Source of the DNA: Plotosus lineatus
Taxonomy: Eukaryota; Chordata; Actinopteri; Siluriformes; Plotosidae
Direction of reading: 5' to 3'
NCBI GenBank assembly: GCA_024760905.1
Contig: CM045733.1
Location: 24,818,501-24,882,500 of the forward strand
Length of the DNA stretch: 64,000 nt
In this document: positions 45,179 through 56,344 of the stretch, piece after piece
Layout of the letters: the number at the start of each line of letters is the position of its first letter
Position numbering within the stretch: the first letter of the stretch is position 1
The notes under the pieces: generated by a model
Seen by the model: only the letters and a program-made list of their open reading frames with translations
What the model was told of the DNA's origin: nothing
The model's database searches: none
Position numbers and translations under genes: made by a program

Positions 45179-45396
45179 AAAGGACAGGACAAAGGCTTTC
45201 TATTGAAACGCCATTTATCACTACAGATCTGTTTCGAGGGGTGGTGAAACCATCCCCTCTCTTCAGGTGATTACAGAAGTATTATTAGTAATTCTTCTGT
45301 AATCACCTGAAGAGAGGGGATGGTTTCACCACCCCTCGAAACAGATCTGTAGTGATAAATGGAGTTTCAATAGAAAGCCTTTGTCCTGTCCTTTTG
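45177..45396. repeat. Near-perfect 103-bp palindrome
   Basis: Arm 45177-45279 and arm 45294-45396 are reverse complements with one mismatch that I can find (GAAACGCC versus GAAACTCC), around a 14-base TATTATTAGT-type loop. It starts CAAAAGGACAGGACAAAG and mirrors to CTTTGTCCTGTCC. AT runs with the same AATATAAATAATATCTAATA spacer lie on both outer sides. Either a foldback MITE or a recent inverted duplication. Confidence 0.95.
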
Positions 45397-45460
45397 TTTA
45401 TTTGCTCTTACAAAAAGTATTGAGCACTCTCCTACGGAAGGATCTACTCAGAAAATCCTG

Positions 45461-45668
<208 letters not shown>

Positions 45669-45699
45669 ACATGTACATATATGCTTGTCATTGAGTAAT

Positions 45700-46745
45700 C
45701 AGCCAATGAGAAGACAGAGCCAAAAAGAAATGACTTATCTTGGTGAAGATTGAAACATTTATCTATTTTGATCTTTACTTCATAGCCTTGCCTGCATGAA
45801 AATTGGTTTCCTGTGGCTATTTTAATTATGTCAGTTAGTTAGCAGGCTGAGTTAAAGGTCCTGAACATGTGGATCATGTTTCCCTCTCAGAAATCAGTCT
45901 CTGACTCAACTGGTAGCTTCTTTTCTGTTACACTGTCCACCACAGACACAACATGCACTGATGGGAATCCTCTGGTTACAGGCCAAATCACTCTGGAAAG
46001 AGGCTCAAGATAAATAAATAATGACTTTCTACATTACCTGTTGGACCAGAGTAGGTAATCTAATTCTAACCATTCACTAAGGCTGGCAGTTTCACTATTT
46101 AGAAGTAAATACTTGGCTGTAGTTTGAATTTAGATTGTGTGACAAATAATAATGATTAAAATATATAATTGGTGTGTAAGCTGTCTGATATAATACTGAG
46201 ACAGTGCTCTGCTCTGTATTGCGTGACTAGTAATAAAGCTAAATGATAAAATTTTGCACCGGCTAAGATTGTTCAGCCTTCTGTTTTGTCTAAGCACTCT
46301 GGGGCAAGACAAGCTTGACATCTAAGTAGTCATCATTCATTTCAAGTAATATAGTCATTGTTAGATGAAGTGAGTGATCAGGCTTATCAGGTTTATGTTA
46401 ATATAGTGAGGAGTGCTTTTTAAAATTATTATTAATAAACTGGCTTCCTTCTTTCAGTTCACATACACAGACATTGAATACAAATCAAATTTACTTGTCC
46501 AATAAATCAAATTGACTTAAACAAGAGGGAACACAAAAATGTGACATCACATTTACAACAAATTAACAATTTAACATTTAACCAACTACAAATTTTATCA
46601 GACTGGAAGTGTGTCAATTGAGAATGTGTCAACTGATAGAGTGAAAAAATAGATTAGAAACTTTCATACTTGCAGTACAGTGAAATTTGGTGAGCTCAAG
46701 TGATAGTAAGAAATTCCCATATACAGTATTTCCTATTCACAGTTT
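45700..46745. other. Unassigned non-coding stretch
   Basis: No gene or repeat family recognised. Confidence 0.5.
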
Positions 46746-46753
46746 CACATTGT

Positions 46754-47345
46754 TGTACTATACTGCACTACTAGTTTATTTACATTATACTGCACTACGA
46801 GGTTATTTACATTATACTGCACTACGAGGTTATTTACACTATACTGCACTACTAGGTTATTTACACTATACTGCACTACTAGGTTATTTACACTATACTG
46901 CACTACTAGGTTATTTACACTATACTGCACTACTAGGTTATTTACACTATACTGCACTACTAGGTTATTTACAATATACTGCACTACTAGGTTATTTACA
47001 CTATACTGCACTACTAGGTTATTTACACTATACTGCACTACTAGGTTATTTACACTATACTGCACTACTAGGTTATTTACACTATACTGCACTACTAGGT
47101 TATTTACAATATACTGCACTACTAGGTTATTTACAATATACTGCACTACTAGGTTATTTACACTATACTGCACTACTAGGTTATTTACAATATACTGCAC
47201 TACTAGGTTATTTACACTATACTGCACTACTAGGTTATTTACATTATACTGCACTACTAGGTTATTTACACTATACTGCACTACTAGGTTATTTACACTA
47301 TACTGCACTACTAGGTTATTTACAATATACTGCACTACTAGGTTA
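46754..47345. repeat. 27-bp minisatellite, about 22 copies
   Basis: Unit TTATTTACACTATACTGCAC + TACTAGG, highly uniform. Variation is mainly at one site (CAC/CAA/CAT before TATA) and, in the first two full units, CGAGG for CTAGG. Because 27 is a multiple of three and the unit lacks stops in several frames, it gives ORFs above 220 codons on both strands; these are by-products, not genes. Confidence 0.98.
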
Positions 47346-47410
47346 CTTGTATCAAACTTGTAAAGAGTGAATATGTATGCAACCCTTAATATGACATAAC
47401 AGTTTTTATC

Positions 47411-47732
47411 GTTCATTTTTTTGTAACCGCTTAATCCTAATTAGGGTCACTGGGAGGCTGGCATCACAGCCGACTGCAGGCAAGGAAAGAGTACATCCTG
47501 GATAGCTCACTAGGCCATCGCAAGGTGGTAACACACTGACGGCTTTGGAGCCTACTACTATCAAAAGTCAGCAATGGTTCAGCCTCACACCATAGACAGT
47601 GAGAGACATGGCCGGCTTTTGATAACCCAGTTAGCTGCACTGGGGGGACAGTGACCCGTGGAGAGTGGGGCTTGATCCCCCAACCTTTGGATCAGTGATC
47701 CAGCACCTTTACCACTAGGCCACCATTGCCCT
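47411..47732 (-). mobile_element. SINE-A, L2-like tail, near full length
   Basis: Tail complement TAACCGCTTAATCCTAATTA, body complement GGCCGGCTTTTGATAACCCA, B-box complement GGGGCTTGATCCCCCAACCT, head complement ACCACTAGGCCACCATTGCC. Confidence 0.9.
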
Positions 47733-47924
47733 ATATATAGTTTTATAAAATTCATAAAAATTACACCAGAAAGAAAGTGTATTTGTATTTTAATAGCAAC
47801 AAAGGAGTCATTACAATTTTACTTCTATCTACATCTACTCCAATCATGAGGGATGGATGTGATCCGTGAAATTTGAATGATGCTCATACAGGGATTGTCA
47901 TGCCTGTGATCACAATGATCAACC

Positions 47925-48056
47925 GTATGGTTCACCAGGCCACATAAGGACTCACTCGCACTTACGGTAATTTGCAGAAACGCCCAGGCTTGAAGTTGAA
48001 CTGAAGCCTTCTTGCTGTGAGGCGGACGTGCTAACCACTACGCCACCGTGCCCCCA
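47925..48056 (-). mobile_element. SINE-B fragment (head side)
   Basis: CTTCTTGCTGTGAGGCGGAC, GTGCTAACCACTACGCCACC, preceded by decayed body (GGTTCACCAGGCCACATAAG). Confidence 0.75.
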
Positions 48057-48189
48057 CAATTTTACTTGCTACACTTGCCATCATGTTCTAACATCGCTAA
48101 GATTAGCTATATACCGCCACATAACCACCTTCATTTTTTATTAACTTTAGTTACCTTTCGATGCAAGAGAAAATTATCTGAAGACGCTG

Positions 48190-48270
48190 CAGGAGGGGGC
48201 GGTTGTGGCCCAGTGGTAGGGTGCTGGCTTACTGATCTGAAGGTCAGGGGTTCAAGCCACCCATTACATG
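48190..48270 (+). mobile_element. tRNA-derived SINE head fragment (third family)
   Basis: GGTTGTGGCCCAGTGGTAGG then GAAGGTCAGGGGTTCAAGCC, an A-box/B-box pair. It stops soon after the B box. Likely the same family as 19715-19875. Confidence 0.55.
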
Positions 48271-48274
48271 ACAT

Positions 48275-48750
48275 TTATTGGTAGCCATACATGCCCATCC
48301 TACAACAAGCTTTGGATTATGATTCCTTTCTTTTACCAGTACACCAGAACATTCCTTCATTCTAAGTGCTAAACTTTTTGTTGTCTCTCTGATACATCTG
48401 TTTTGTTTTTCAGGCTAAAAACTTTTACATTTTTCTTTTATTTTTATTGTTATTTTTAGTTCCCAGTAACCACTGCCAAATTCAAATTCAACACTTGGAA
48501 ATAAACCCAGACCTTCATATGTTATGAAATAATGAGGAAGCGGGCCTTATCCGATTATTTTTGAGTCTGTGCAAATAGAGCGACACTGTAAAACAACCTG
48601 AATGCAATAAATGGATTTAAATGAGCAAATACTTAAGGTACTTTGAGTCAATACCCACTACAGTAGTTACAATTTGTAGCCACAACCAGTTTTTTAAACC
48701 AAAACTGATGCAGTGAGTAGTTTCTAATAATAGCAATAATTTAAAAAAAA
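48275..48750. other. Unassigned non-coding stretch
   Basis: No gene or repeat family recognised. Confidence 0.5.
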
Positions 48751-48751
48751 A

Positions 48752-48804
48752 ACATGGGCAAAGGCATGGTACACCCTGAACAACTTGCCAGACCATCATG
48801 TAGC

Positions 48805-48879
<75 letters not shown>

Positions 48880-48922
48880 GCAATCATTTACACCTAGTGG
48901 CAATTTAGAACAGCTAAATAGT
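48752..48922 (-). mobile_element. SINE-B fragment with internal (CA)n expansion
   Basis: GGTACACCCTGAACAACTTG, CCAGACCATCATGTAGC, (CA)n at 48807-48877, then CACCTAGTGGCAATTTAGAA and CAGCTAAATAG. The CA run is in the same place as in the copies at 33694 and 54372. Confidence 0.8.
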
Positions 48923-48984
48923 AAAAAAATAAGAGAAGCACTTATAATATACAAGTATTGGAATGACTCCAAATAGCTTGAAAT

Positions 48985-49215
48985 CATTGAGAGCAAATTC
49001 TTTATCCATTGAAAAAAGTCGTGTGATCAAATGAGTTCAGATTGACCCTATCCCAGAGTGAGGGACATATCAGGGGAAAAGAAAAGTGCATTTAATGATT
49101 ATCTAACATACTGTTATGAGCTGGAACTCTTCCAGTAGGTCAGGTCTATATTCATTGAGGTTATGTGGCAATAAAATATCAGGTGACTAACTGAATGTAC
49201 TGAAAAAAATAACAC
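48985..49215 (+). mobile_element. Tc1-like transposase relic
   Basis: TGATCAAATGAGTTCAGATT, GACCCTATCCCAGAGTGAGG, TAGGTCAGGTCTATATTCAT and TTATGTGGCAATAAAATATC follow the order of the Tc1-like DDE region seen inverted at 37385-37850. Short and broken. Confidence 0.65.
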
Positions 49216-49232
49216 TTTAGTGTTTTTTTTCT

Positions 49233-50160
49233 TTGTATTCTAATAGGACACTGACAGATTTCCCATCAGCAGCAATTGACATGGTCGACCTCAATACTCT
49301 CTTGTCCATCCTAAGAAGTCTCGGAATTTGTACTACAGCATGGCAGTTGTTTGTTTTCTATCTGGAAGGTCGCTCATATGAGGCTGAATCAAGGGGATCC
49401 ACATTTTCTCCACACCAACTTTCCACTGATGTTCCAGAAGGCTCTTTCTCATATCACTGCTATACAGATGACACTCAACTTGTTCTCTCTTTTCCTCCCT
49501 CAGACACTGATGTTTCTGCCCAGATCTCTGCATGTCTGGTGAGTATCTCTTCATTGATCGCAGCTCACCAGCTGATGCATAATCCCAGCAAGACTGAATT
49601 GCTGTTCATCCCAGCTGACTAGCTAACTCATCCCTACATCAAGATCTTGCAACCCCCTTGGACAATGCTGTGACCTCTCATTTAGGCACTGCACGAAGCC
49701 TTGGAGTAACCATGAAAAATGCCTGTCCTCTTATAATATCACTAGTCTTTTGCGATCATGTTGATTTCTTCTCTTTAACATCTGAAGGACTCAATTTCTT
49801 TCCATGAAAGCCACTCAGATACTTGTTCAATCACTTGTCATCTCTAGACTAGATTACCGCAACTTACTCCTGGAAAGTCTACCTTTGAGTGATATTCGAC
49901 CTCTGCAAATGATTCAGAATGCAGCTGCACAGCTTGTTTTCCACCTTCCCAAATTTTCCCACACCACACCACTGCTACGATCTCTCTATTGGCTTCCTTT
50001 AGCTGCTCGCATTAGATTCAAAACACCAAGGGACAAGGGAAAATGCATCTAAGCTCTTCTCTGTTCTGGCTCCAAGGTGGTGGAATGAACTTCGTCTGGA
50101 CATCCGAACAGCTGAGTCACTGGGTATCGTCAAACAACAACTGAAAACTTAAAAAATTCA
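49233..50160 (+). pseudogene. L2-group LINE reverse transcriptase relic
   Basis: The first frame (49233-49622) has FSYHCYTDDTQLVLSFPPSD, the RT catalytic box in which the usual YADD reads YTDD, then HQLMHNPSKTELLFIP. After a stop and frameshift, a later frame (49804-50052) has LVISRLDYRNLLLESLPL, IQNAAAQLVFHLPKFSH and SLYWLPLAARIRFKT. A third piece ends LAPRWWNELRLDIRTAESLG. These blocks are RT palm, thumb and C-terminus of an L2/CR1-group element. The sequence upstream of the catalytic box is collapsed by a deletion, since the early RT blocks and endonuclease are missing. Non-functional. Confidence 0.8.
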
Positions 50161-50185
50161 GTAGCATTTAGCTTAGCATTATGCT

Positions 50186-50189
50186 GCAC

Positions 50190-50253
<64 letters not shown>
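50186..50253. repeat. (CA)n microsatellite
   Basis: CA run of about 68 bp. Confidence 0.95.
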
Positions 50254-50255
<2 letters not shown>

Positions 50256-50337
50256 AATAAAAATAAAAGCACACACAACACCTACCGACTGAGTTTGACT
50301 GACAGTATACAATACAGTATACTGTATTGGCTGTTCC

Positions 50338-50478
50338 AAATTAACCCTAGGTGTAAATGTGTGTGAATGTTTGTATGTGCGTTGGCCCTGCAATGGTCTG
50401 GTGAACTGATCAGGGAGTACCCTGCTTTCACCTAGAGTCGGCTAAGGTGGTCAGCCTCACAGTGACCTTGATTTCTAA
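50338..50478 (+). mobile_element. SINE-B tail-side fragment
   Basis: TTGGCCCTGCAATGGTCTGG, GTACCCTGCTTTCACCTAG, GTCGGCTAAGG, AGTGACCTTGATTTC, ending at the TA target of the TIR element at 50481. Confidence 0.75.
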
Positions 50479-50480
50479 TA

Positions 50481-50762
50481 CAGTCGGCCCTCTACTTACG
50501 AAATTAGTCAGTTCTAGAGCCTTTTTCGGAACCTGGAATTTTCGTAAGTAGAGGTGCATTTTACATGTAAAATGCGTGATTCGTTCCAAGGCTCCCAAGA
50601 CTACCCCATAAACCCTTTTTTAAATTATAAAAGTACAGCAATTTTGTATGAAATATGTATGAAATATATGTTAAAAGTAAAGGAAAATTATTTATTAAAC
50701 CGTTTAAACATTTTATTAACATATTTATTAATTAAACCATTATTAAATATTTTTTATTAACG

Positions 50763-50795
<33 letters not shown>

Positions 50796-51506
50796 CACAA
50801 CACAACACTGTCTCTTTCTGTCTCTCTCTGTCTCTCTTTGAGTGGTGCGCTGTGCCGAATGCGGGCTCCATCCACACGCAGTGCGCAGCCACTGGAGCTT
50901 TTGAGACTGGGTGTTGTATTTAAAGTGGAATTACCTGTTTGAAAGATCTGAGGTCCGGATTCAATATTAACTTGCTTCCTCGAGAGATCAGAGGTCCGGA
51001 TTCAATATTAACTTGCTTCCTTGCGAGATCGGAGGTCTTTTGTCCTACGGAGCATTCCATGCATGGAACATTTGTGGCGCTGCCCACTTCCGTGTTCAAA
51101 AATGCTTTGGGGCCGAATGCAGAGCTTTTGAGAAGGGGCGCCGCAATGAGTATTCTCAAAAAAACTCACGAAACTCGTGAACCAACAGTACATCTCTCCA
51201 TTACGTGTGTGACAACCAAGCTTATGGATACAGTACTATGGAGATTTAGATCCCTCCTGGCCAATGGGAGGCCAGCGTGGCGGGATGTTGGAAGATGGCC
51301 AATGAGAGAGCAACTCGCGAATTGTTTGAATTTTTGAATGGCATATTTATTTTATATATATATATATTTAATTTTTGAATGGTGTGTTTGGCGCTTTTCG
51401 TAAGAAGAGGTTGGTTCGTATACAGATTGCGAAAATTTTAGAAAATGTTTTTCATCAAACCTGGATTTTTCGTATTCAGAGATTTTCGTAAGTAGAGGGC
51501 CGACTG
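50481..51506. mobile_element. Tigger-like TIR element, 1,026 bp
   Basis: TA at 50479-50480, then CAGTCGGCCCTCTACTTACG. The right end is its inverse, with about 23 bases of perfect TIR, then TA at 51507-51508. The interior shares blocks with 32254-33054 (GATTCGTTCCAAGGCTCCCA, GGCCAATGGGAGGCCAG). It contains a (CA)n at 50765-50794 and a CT-rich patch. Non-coding. Confidence 0.9.
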
Positions 51507-51509
51507 TAA

Positions 51510-51790
51510 GCAGCTTACAAAATGAATAAACAGTGTAAATTTGTTTTGTTGATATTTAGGCATGTTATCTTATTTGTTTTAACCCTTTCGTAATAATGCA
51601 GGTTGTCCAGAATAATCTTTTTTTTTTTCTGTTAGTAATACCTTAGACTTTAGTATCGTAAATGTTCGAGTGAATTTTAGATTTTTCAGTAAAAAATAAG
51701 CAATGTGAAGCATGCAGCAACAGATTTTTTTTTCTGAATGAGAAAAATACAAAAAGAAATTCTAAAATATATTGAGACAATGAATAGCTT
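51510..51790. other. Unassigned AT-rich stretch
   Basis: Nothing recognised. Confidence 0.5.
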
Positions 51791-51791
51791 A

Positions 51792-51900
51792 CTACGATGG
51801 CATGGTGAGCTGATCAGAGTGTACCCGGCCCTCGAATAGAGTCGGCTGAGATGGGTGTCAGCCTCCCTGCAAACCTAATCAGGATTAAGTGGCCTAGAAA
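51792..51900 (+). mobile_element. SINE-B tail fragment
   Basis: GATGGCATGGTGAGCTGATC, GTCGGCTGAGATGGGTGTCA, TAATCAGGATTAAGTGG. Confidence 0.75.
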
Positions 51901-52017
51901 TCCTACACATCCACGGAGCGAACATACAAACTACATACAGAAACACCTAAACCCGGGAATCAAACCCAGGCCTTCTTTCTGCAAGGTGGAGATGCTAACC
52001 ACTACGCCACTGTATCA
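51901..52017 (-). mobile_element. SINE-B head fragment, opposed to the tail beside it
   Basis: CATACAGAAACACCTAAACC, GAATCAAACCCAGGCC, GATGCTAACCACTACGCCAC. Confidence 0.75.
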
Positions 52018-52205
52018 TCAAAATAATATTAATTAATGAATTGATTGATTTTTTTTTAATTTATTTATTATTATTTTTTTTAGAATCAACACTCTCAAAA
52101 AGCAGCTTCAGTAGTAAATAGATTTGGTTATAAATTCAAACAGAACAGCTGAAACATTTCTCTATATGTATAAGTCCCATGCATCCCTAATGAGCATACC
52201 TGTCA

Positions 52206-52306
52206 CAACGGTGGCAAGGAAAAACTCCTTGAGGCGACATGAACAGGAAACTATGAAAGGAATCAGAGTCAAAAGGGAAACTCATTATCATTTAGGTGAC
52301 ATCAGA
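52206..52306 (+). repeat. Dispersed fish repeat, copy 2
   Basis: GGCAAGGAAAAACTCCTTGA, then GAATCAGAGTCAAAAGGGAA and TAGGTGACATCAGAT, the same ordered blocks as 3415-3522. Confidence 0.6.
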
Positions 52307-52800
52307 TGATCTAGATTGTGGAGATCTTCTATAACTGTGTCATGTGGTTAAAAACATTACCTGTGCATGGAAATTCACTGTTGGTTTAAATAAGATGAAG
52401 TTTAGTTTGCTGACTTATAACTGTAACTGAAACCACTGACATAAAAAGTACCAAACACCTTATTTTCTTTAATTAGACACAGCCAAATGCATTCTAGATA
52501 TCTTATAAATATGTATAAATAGCCTTGCAATGCATTTGGATATGTGAACCTGTGTGTTTTTATTTAATCGAAGTATTGGCTTGTATTGAGCACCATCATT
52601 GAGCATTCTATCATCCTCTATAATTTTATTTAATTTGTACAGCACTTAAAGATTGCTTGGGGTGTGTGATTTCCTTTTTCAATCGAACCTAAATACTCAT
52701 GGAAACATAAATACATGGAAACATGGTTTCTTGTTCCAACCTTTTCTACAACTCAGTCTCTGTGACCTTCTCTGTGTTGACACTGTATCTATCATTGAAC

Positions 52801-52809
52801 ACACACACG

Positions 52810-52892
<83 letters not shown>
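52801..52892. repeat. (CA)n microsatellite with CG patch
   Basis: CA run of about 80 bp preceded by CGCGCGCG. Confidence 0.95.
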
Positions 52893-52895
<3 letters not shown>

Positions 52896-53224
52896 CAGGG
52901 AAACATTTGTCTATGCCTGTTTTATATTCCATGTTTACCTTGGTTATAGTAATACTTAGTTCAAACACTATTAGCCAAACATATAAATATATAACCATTT
53001 AGCCGGTGTTGACCTTTCTAAGACAAGCCTAAATGGCAAATGTCACAGCTAGAGAGGACTCCAAATAAAGCTAATGTCCTGAGCACTTGAAGAAATGCCA
53101 CCTTAAAAAAATGACAGAGTCAGCCTGTAGGTTATTAATGACTGCTATAGCTTATATCATACAGAGTTATCATTAAGCGCACAGAATAGACTGGATATGT
53201 CTATTCAATTAATATTAATATGAG

Positions 53225-53244
53225 TAATAATAATAATAATAATA
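53225..53244. repeat. (AAT)n, left of SINE-A insertion
   Basis: AAT run matching the longer one at 53601-53636 on the other side of the SINE; the pair probably includes the target-site duplication. Confidence 0.85.
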
Positions 53245-53598
53245 AAGGGGGCAGTGGTGGTCTAGTGGTATAGGGCACTGGATCGCTGATCCAAAGGTTG
53301 GGGGTTCGAGTCCCACTCTCCACAAGGTTGTCACTGTCCCCCCCAGTGCGGCTAACTGGGTTATCAAAGGCGGGCCATGTCTCTCACTGTCTATGGTGAG
53401 ACGCATGTAAAAGAACCATTGCTGACATTCGTAAAGAGTAGCTGCAAAGTCGTCAGCGTGTTTCTGTCCCTTGCTAAAAAGGGTTGTGACAGGAAGGGCA
53501 TCCGACGTAAAAAATCTCTGCCAAATCAAACGTGCGAATCAGATGATTCACTGTGGCGACTCCCGAGTAAAAGGGAAAAAGCCGAAAGGAAGACAGAC
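53245..53598 (+). mobile_element. SINE-A, RTE-type tail, full length
   Basis: Head GGGGGCAGTGGTGGTCTAGT, B box GGTTCGAGTCC, full body, then the LINE-derived tail. The 32 bases at 53481-53512 are identical to 5384-5415 in the LINE leader. It ends GAAAGGAAGACAGACAA, like the copy at 26649, and is inserted in (AAT)n. Confidence 0.95.

Positions 53599-53600
<2 letters not shown>

Positions 53601-53636
<36 letters not shown>
53601..53636. repeat. (AAT)n microsatellite
   Basis: Right half of the interrupted AAT run. Confidence 0.9.
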
Positions 53637-53638
<2 letters not shown>

Positions 53639-53639
53639 T

Positions 53640-54370
53640 AGTTGTGTCACTGAAGCTTAATCTGAAATTGATTATTATATTGAATTTGTGAGTAATCTCA
53701 GCATAGTGTATATTCTGGAGAAGCCTGTTTATGAGACACACGCATTGTCAGTGACAAGTATATTGCTCTACAAACACGCTGTGGCGGTCATAAGACTTGC
53801 GAGCTCATAAAAGCCCCCTTTCCAGCTATCAGTTCACATGGGAAAATTGTTCTTTTGTGGTAAATATATAGCACAGGGATGTTTTCTTTCATATCAGGGA
53901 ATAAACTGCAGCCTTTTTATTACCCCAAGCCGCTTGGTTGTATTTCCTCATGGGAATAACATGAAACCACTTTTTGACAGAAGCTCTACATGCTGCCATG
54001 GACCATTATTTCTGAGTGATTATTACTGTATCTTATGAAAAAGTGGGAAAGACATCTTAACCCACTTTTCCTTTTGAAAAGTAGGAGTAACAAAGTGAGG
54101 GGAAAGCGATATGATCAGTGGGTTGCAGTGTATACTCAGATGCACAGTGATAAACAAGTTGCTCTTTGAGATGTAAAGGGTTGTGAACAGCATCTGACCT
54201 ATTTTCTCCATTCCTCTGACCTGGAAAGGCATTTTATTACTGGGTTAACTGTATTGTGACGGATTTACCTGTGCCGAGCCTTGCCGCATAAATGGTTCAC
54301 TTTAAATAAGTAGCAAAGTAAACGCCTTAATATGATCAACACCGATGGCTGGACCAATCAATGAAGAATA
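53640..54370. other. Unassigned non-coding stretch
   Basis: No gene or repeat family recognised. Confidence 0.5.
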
Positions 54371-54371
54371 T

Positions 54372-54519
54372 TCATTCGTCCATTCATTCATTCAGTCAGT
54401 TATTATCTGAAGTGATTTATCCTACTAGGGCTACAGGGAGGCTGATCCCAATCTCAGGGAACTCTGGGCAAAGGTATGGTACACCCTGAACAGCCAGTCC
54501 TTCACAGGGCCAACTGGCC

Positions 54520-54598
<79 letters not shown>

Positions 54599-54796
54599 AC
54601 CCGGGGGTAATTTGAAACAACTAATTATCCTAATGTGCATGTATTGGGATTGTGGGAGAACCAGAATACCTGGAGGAAACGTATGTAAGCACAGGGAGAA
54701 CATGCACACAGAAGCACCCTCACTGCGCCTAGGACTCAGACCCAGGACCCCCCCCTTGCTGTGAAGTGGACGTGCTAACCACTATGCCTCCCCTAT
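54372..54796 (-). mobile_element. SINE-B copy with long internal (CA)n expansion
   Basis: CATTCATTCATTCAGTCAG tail complement, GGTACACCCTGAACAGCC, (CA)n at 54523-54595, GGGATTGTGGGAGAACCAG, GGGAGAACATGCACACAG, head complement GTGCTAACCACTATGCCTCC. Confidence 0.85.
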
Positions 54797-54835
54797 GATA
54801 AGCTTAAAACTAATTTGGCAGTTGCTTTAAATCCA

Positions 54836-55142
54836 TTCCTTTACCGAACCATTTTATTATACCAGAGTTGCAGGGAGGCTGGAGCATATCTCAGCCAACA
54901 CCAGGCCAAGAAAGGCTACACCCAGAACATCTTGCCAATCCATTGCAAGGCCAAAATAGTAAGGGCAATTTGGAGGAGACAATTTGCCTGTCTTTGTGAG
55001 GAAATAGGAGTACCCGGAAGAAACCCATGAATGCACAGCATGACGTGCAAAGTCATACAGAAACGCACTTGCTGTGCCCAGGACTCAATCCTTGGACATT
55101 CTTGCTTTGAGAGGGATCTGCTAGCTACTCTGCTGCCCAGTT
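54836..55142 (-). mobile_element. SINE-B copy, diverged
   Basis: AGGGAGGCTGGAGCATATCT, CATTGCAAGGCCAAAATAG, CAATTTGGAGGAGACAATTT, then decayed head complement CTAGCTACTCTGCTGCCC. Confidence 0.7.
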
Positions 55143-55144
55143 GC

Positions 55145-55645
55145 ATTATGTGACTATATTCATTTCCTGTTGAGTTTATCAATCGAGTTTCTCCAGTATT
55201 TTTTTTTCTTGAAATGCAGACAAATTATTTTCTTTTAGACCATTATTCTTATAAATTAGACATTACAATGGTACAAAGAATGCAGTAAAATGAGTTCAGA
55301 AAATGTACACACTGTTCAGGAATAGTGAATTGTAGAACTAGAGTGTGGAGCAGTTTAAATAACAATCAAATCCTTTCCAGAATGTGCCTGCATCTGATGT
55401 TACAGCATAAATGCGTTCTCACTGGTTGAGAATGCAAAAGTACAAGAACACAGTACACTCATGGTCCATAAAACTGCCAGGCTGAGAAGTACATCAACAA
55501 CCTGACCTCATCAATCTGGCACCACATCAAAGACAACATGCTGCCTCTTATTTAAAAGCACACTGAGAACATTAAAAAACAGGTGTTAGGATGTTTAGGA
55601 TGTAGTACGTGAAGACATCAGATATTCTAGTATACAAAACTGACA
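55145..55645. other. Unassigned non-coding stretch
   Basis: Nothing recognised. Confidence 0.5.
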
Positions 55646-55649
55646 ACAT

Positions 55650-55974
55650 GGGGCAGTGGTGGTCTGGTGGTAGGGAGTGGGATTTTTGATCTGACGGTTC
55701 AAGCCTCCCTATCAATGAGTTGTCACACCCAGTGCAGCTAACTGGGTAATCAAAGGCCAGCCATGTCTCCCACTGTCTGTGGTGAGAGACATGTAAATAA
55801 ACCATTGGTGACTTTCATCAAGAGCAGGCTGCATTGTGGTTAGCCTGTTTCTGCCCTGAAATGGCCTGTCAAGCTGTCTAGGATGTACTATGCCCTCGCT
55901 CAGAGACAGCTGAGATGGGTGCCAGCCTCCATGCGACCCTAATTAAACGGTTCAGAAGATGAATGACTGATGAA
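55650..55974 (+). mobile_element. SINE-A, L2-like tail, diverged
   Basis: Head GGGGCAGTGGTGGTCTGGTG, body GTGCAGCTAACTGGGTAATC, GTAAATAAACCATTGGTGAC, then TGCCCTGAAATGGCCTGTCA, tail ACCCTAATTAAACGG ending GATGAATGACTGATGAA. Confidence 0.85.
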
Positions 55975-56344
55975 ACTCACAGCTAATCTAAGTACTGCTG
56001 GGCTCAGAATACAGGACACTCCTTTCAATAACAACCCTCCACCCTCTAAACCTTTGTTTTTCTGTTTACTTGGCTGGAAGGAGAAACTTTGACATAGATG
56101 CAAATACTTAGCTTATTTGTTTGGTTTTCTCCGCACTCACTACACGTTTATAGATGGACTTTTACTGATGTGCGTAATTCAGTCAAAGGAGGAAACCTTT
56201 CATACGTTTCCATTCCAGTAGGTACCGACACTGACACATGATGCATACATGAGTTTGTGTTGATTTTTCACCAACCTTGATTAGAACACCTTTGTTTTGA
56301 CGCCTCAAGTGTATTACGACCCCATTGCAAGGTATTGATCTGAC

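Noticed and set aside
46754..47345. Possible CRISPR array
   Set aside because: The units are contiguous and uniform with no unique spacers, and the context is vertebrate.
46687..47416. Two overlapping ORFs above 220 codons on opposite strands
   Set aside because: Both are translations of the 27-bp minisatellite; the open frames follow from the unit length.
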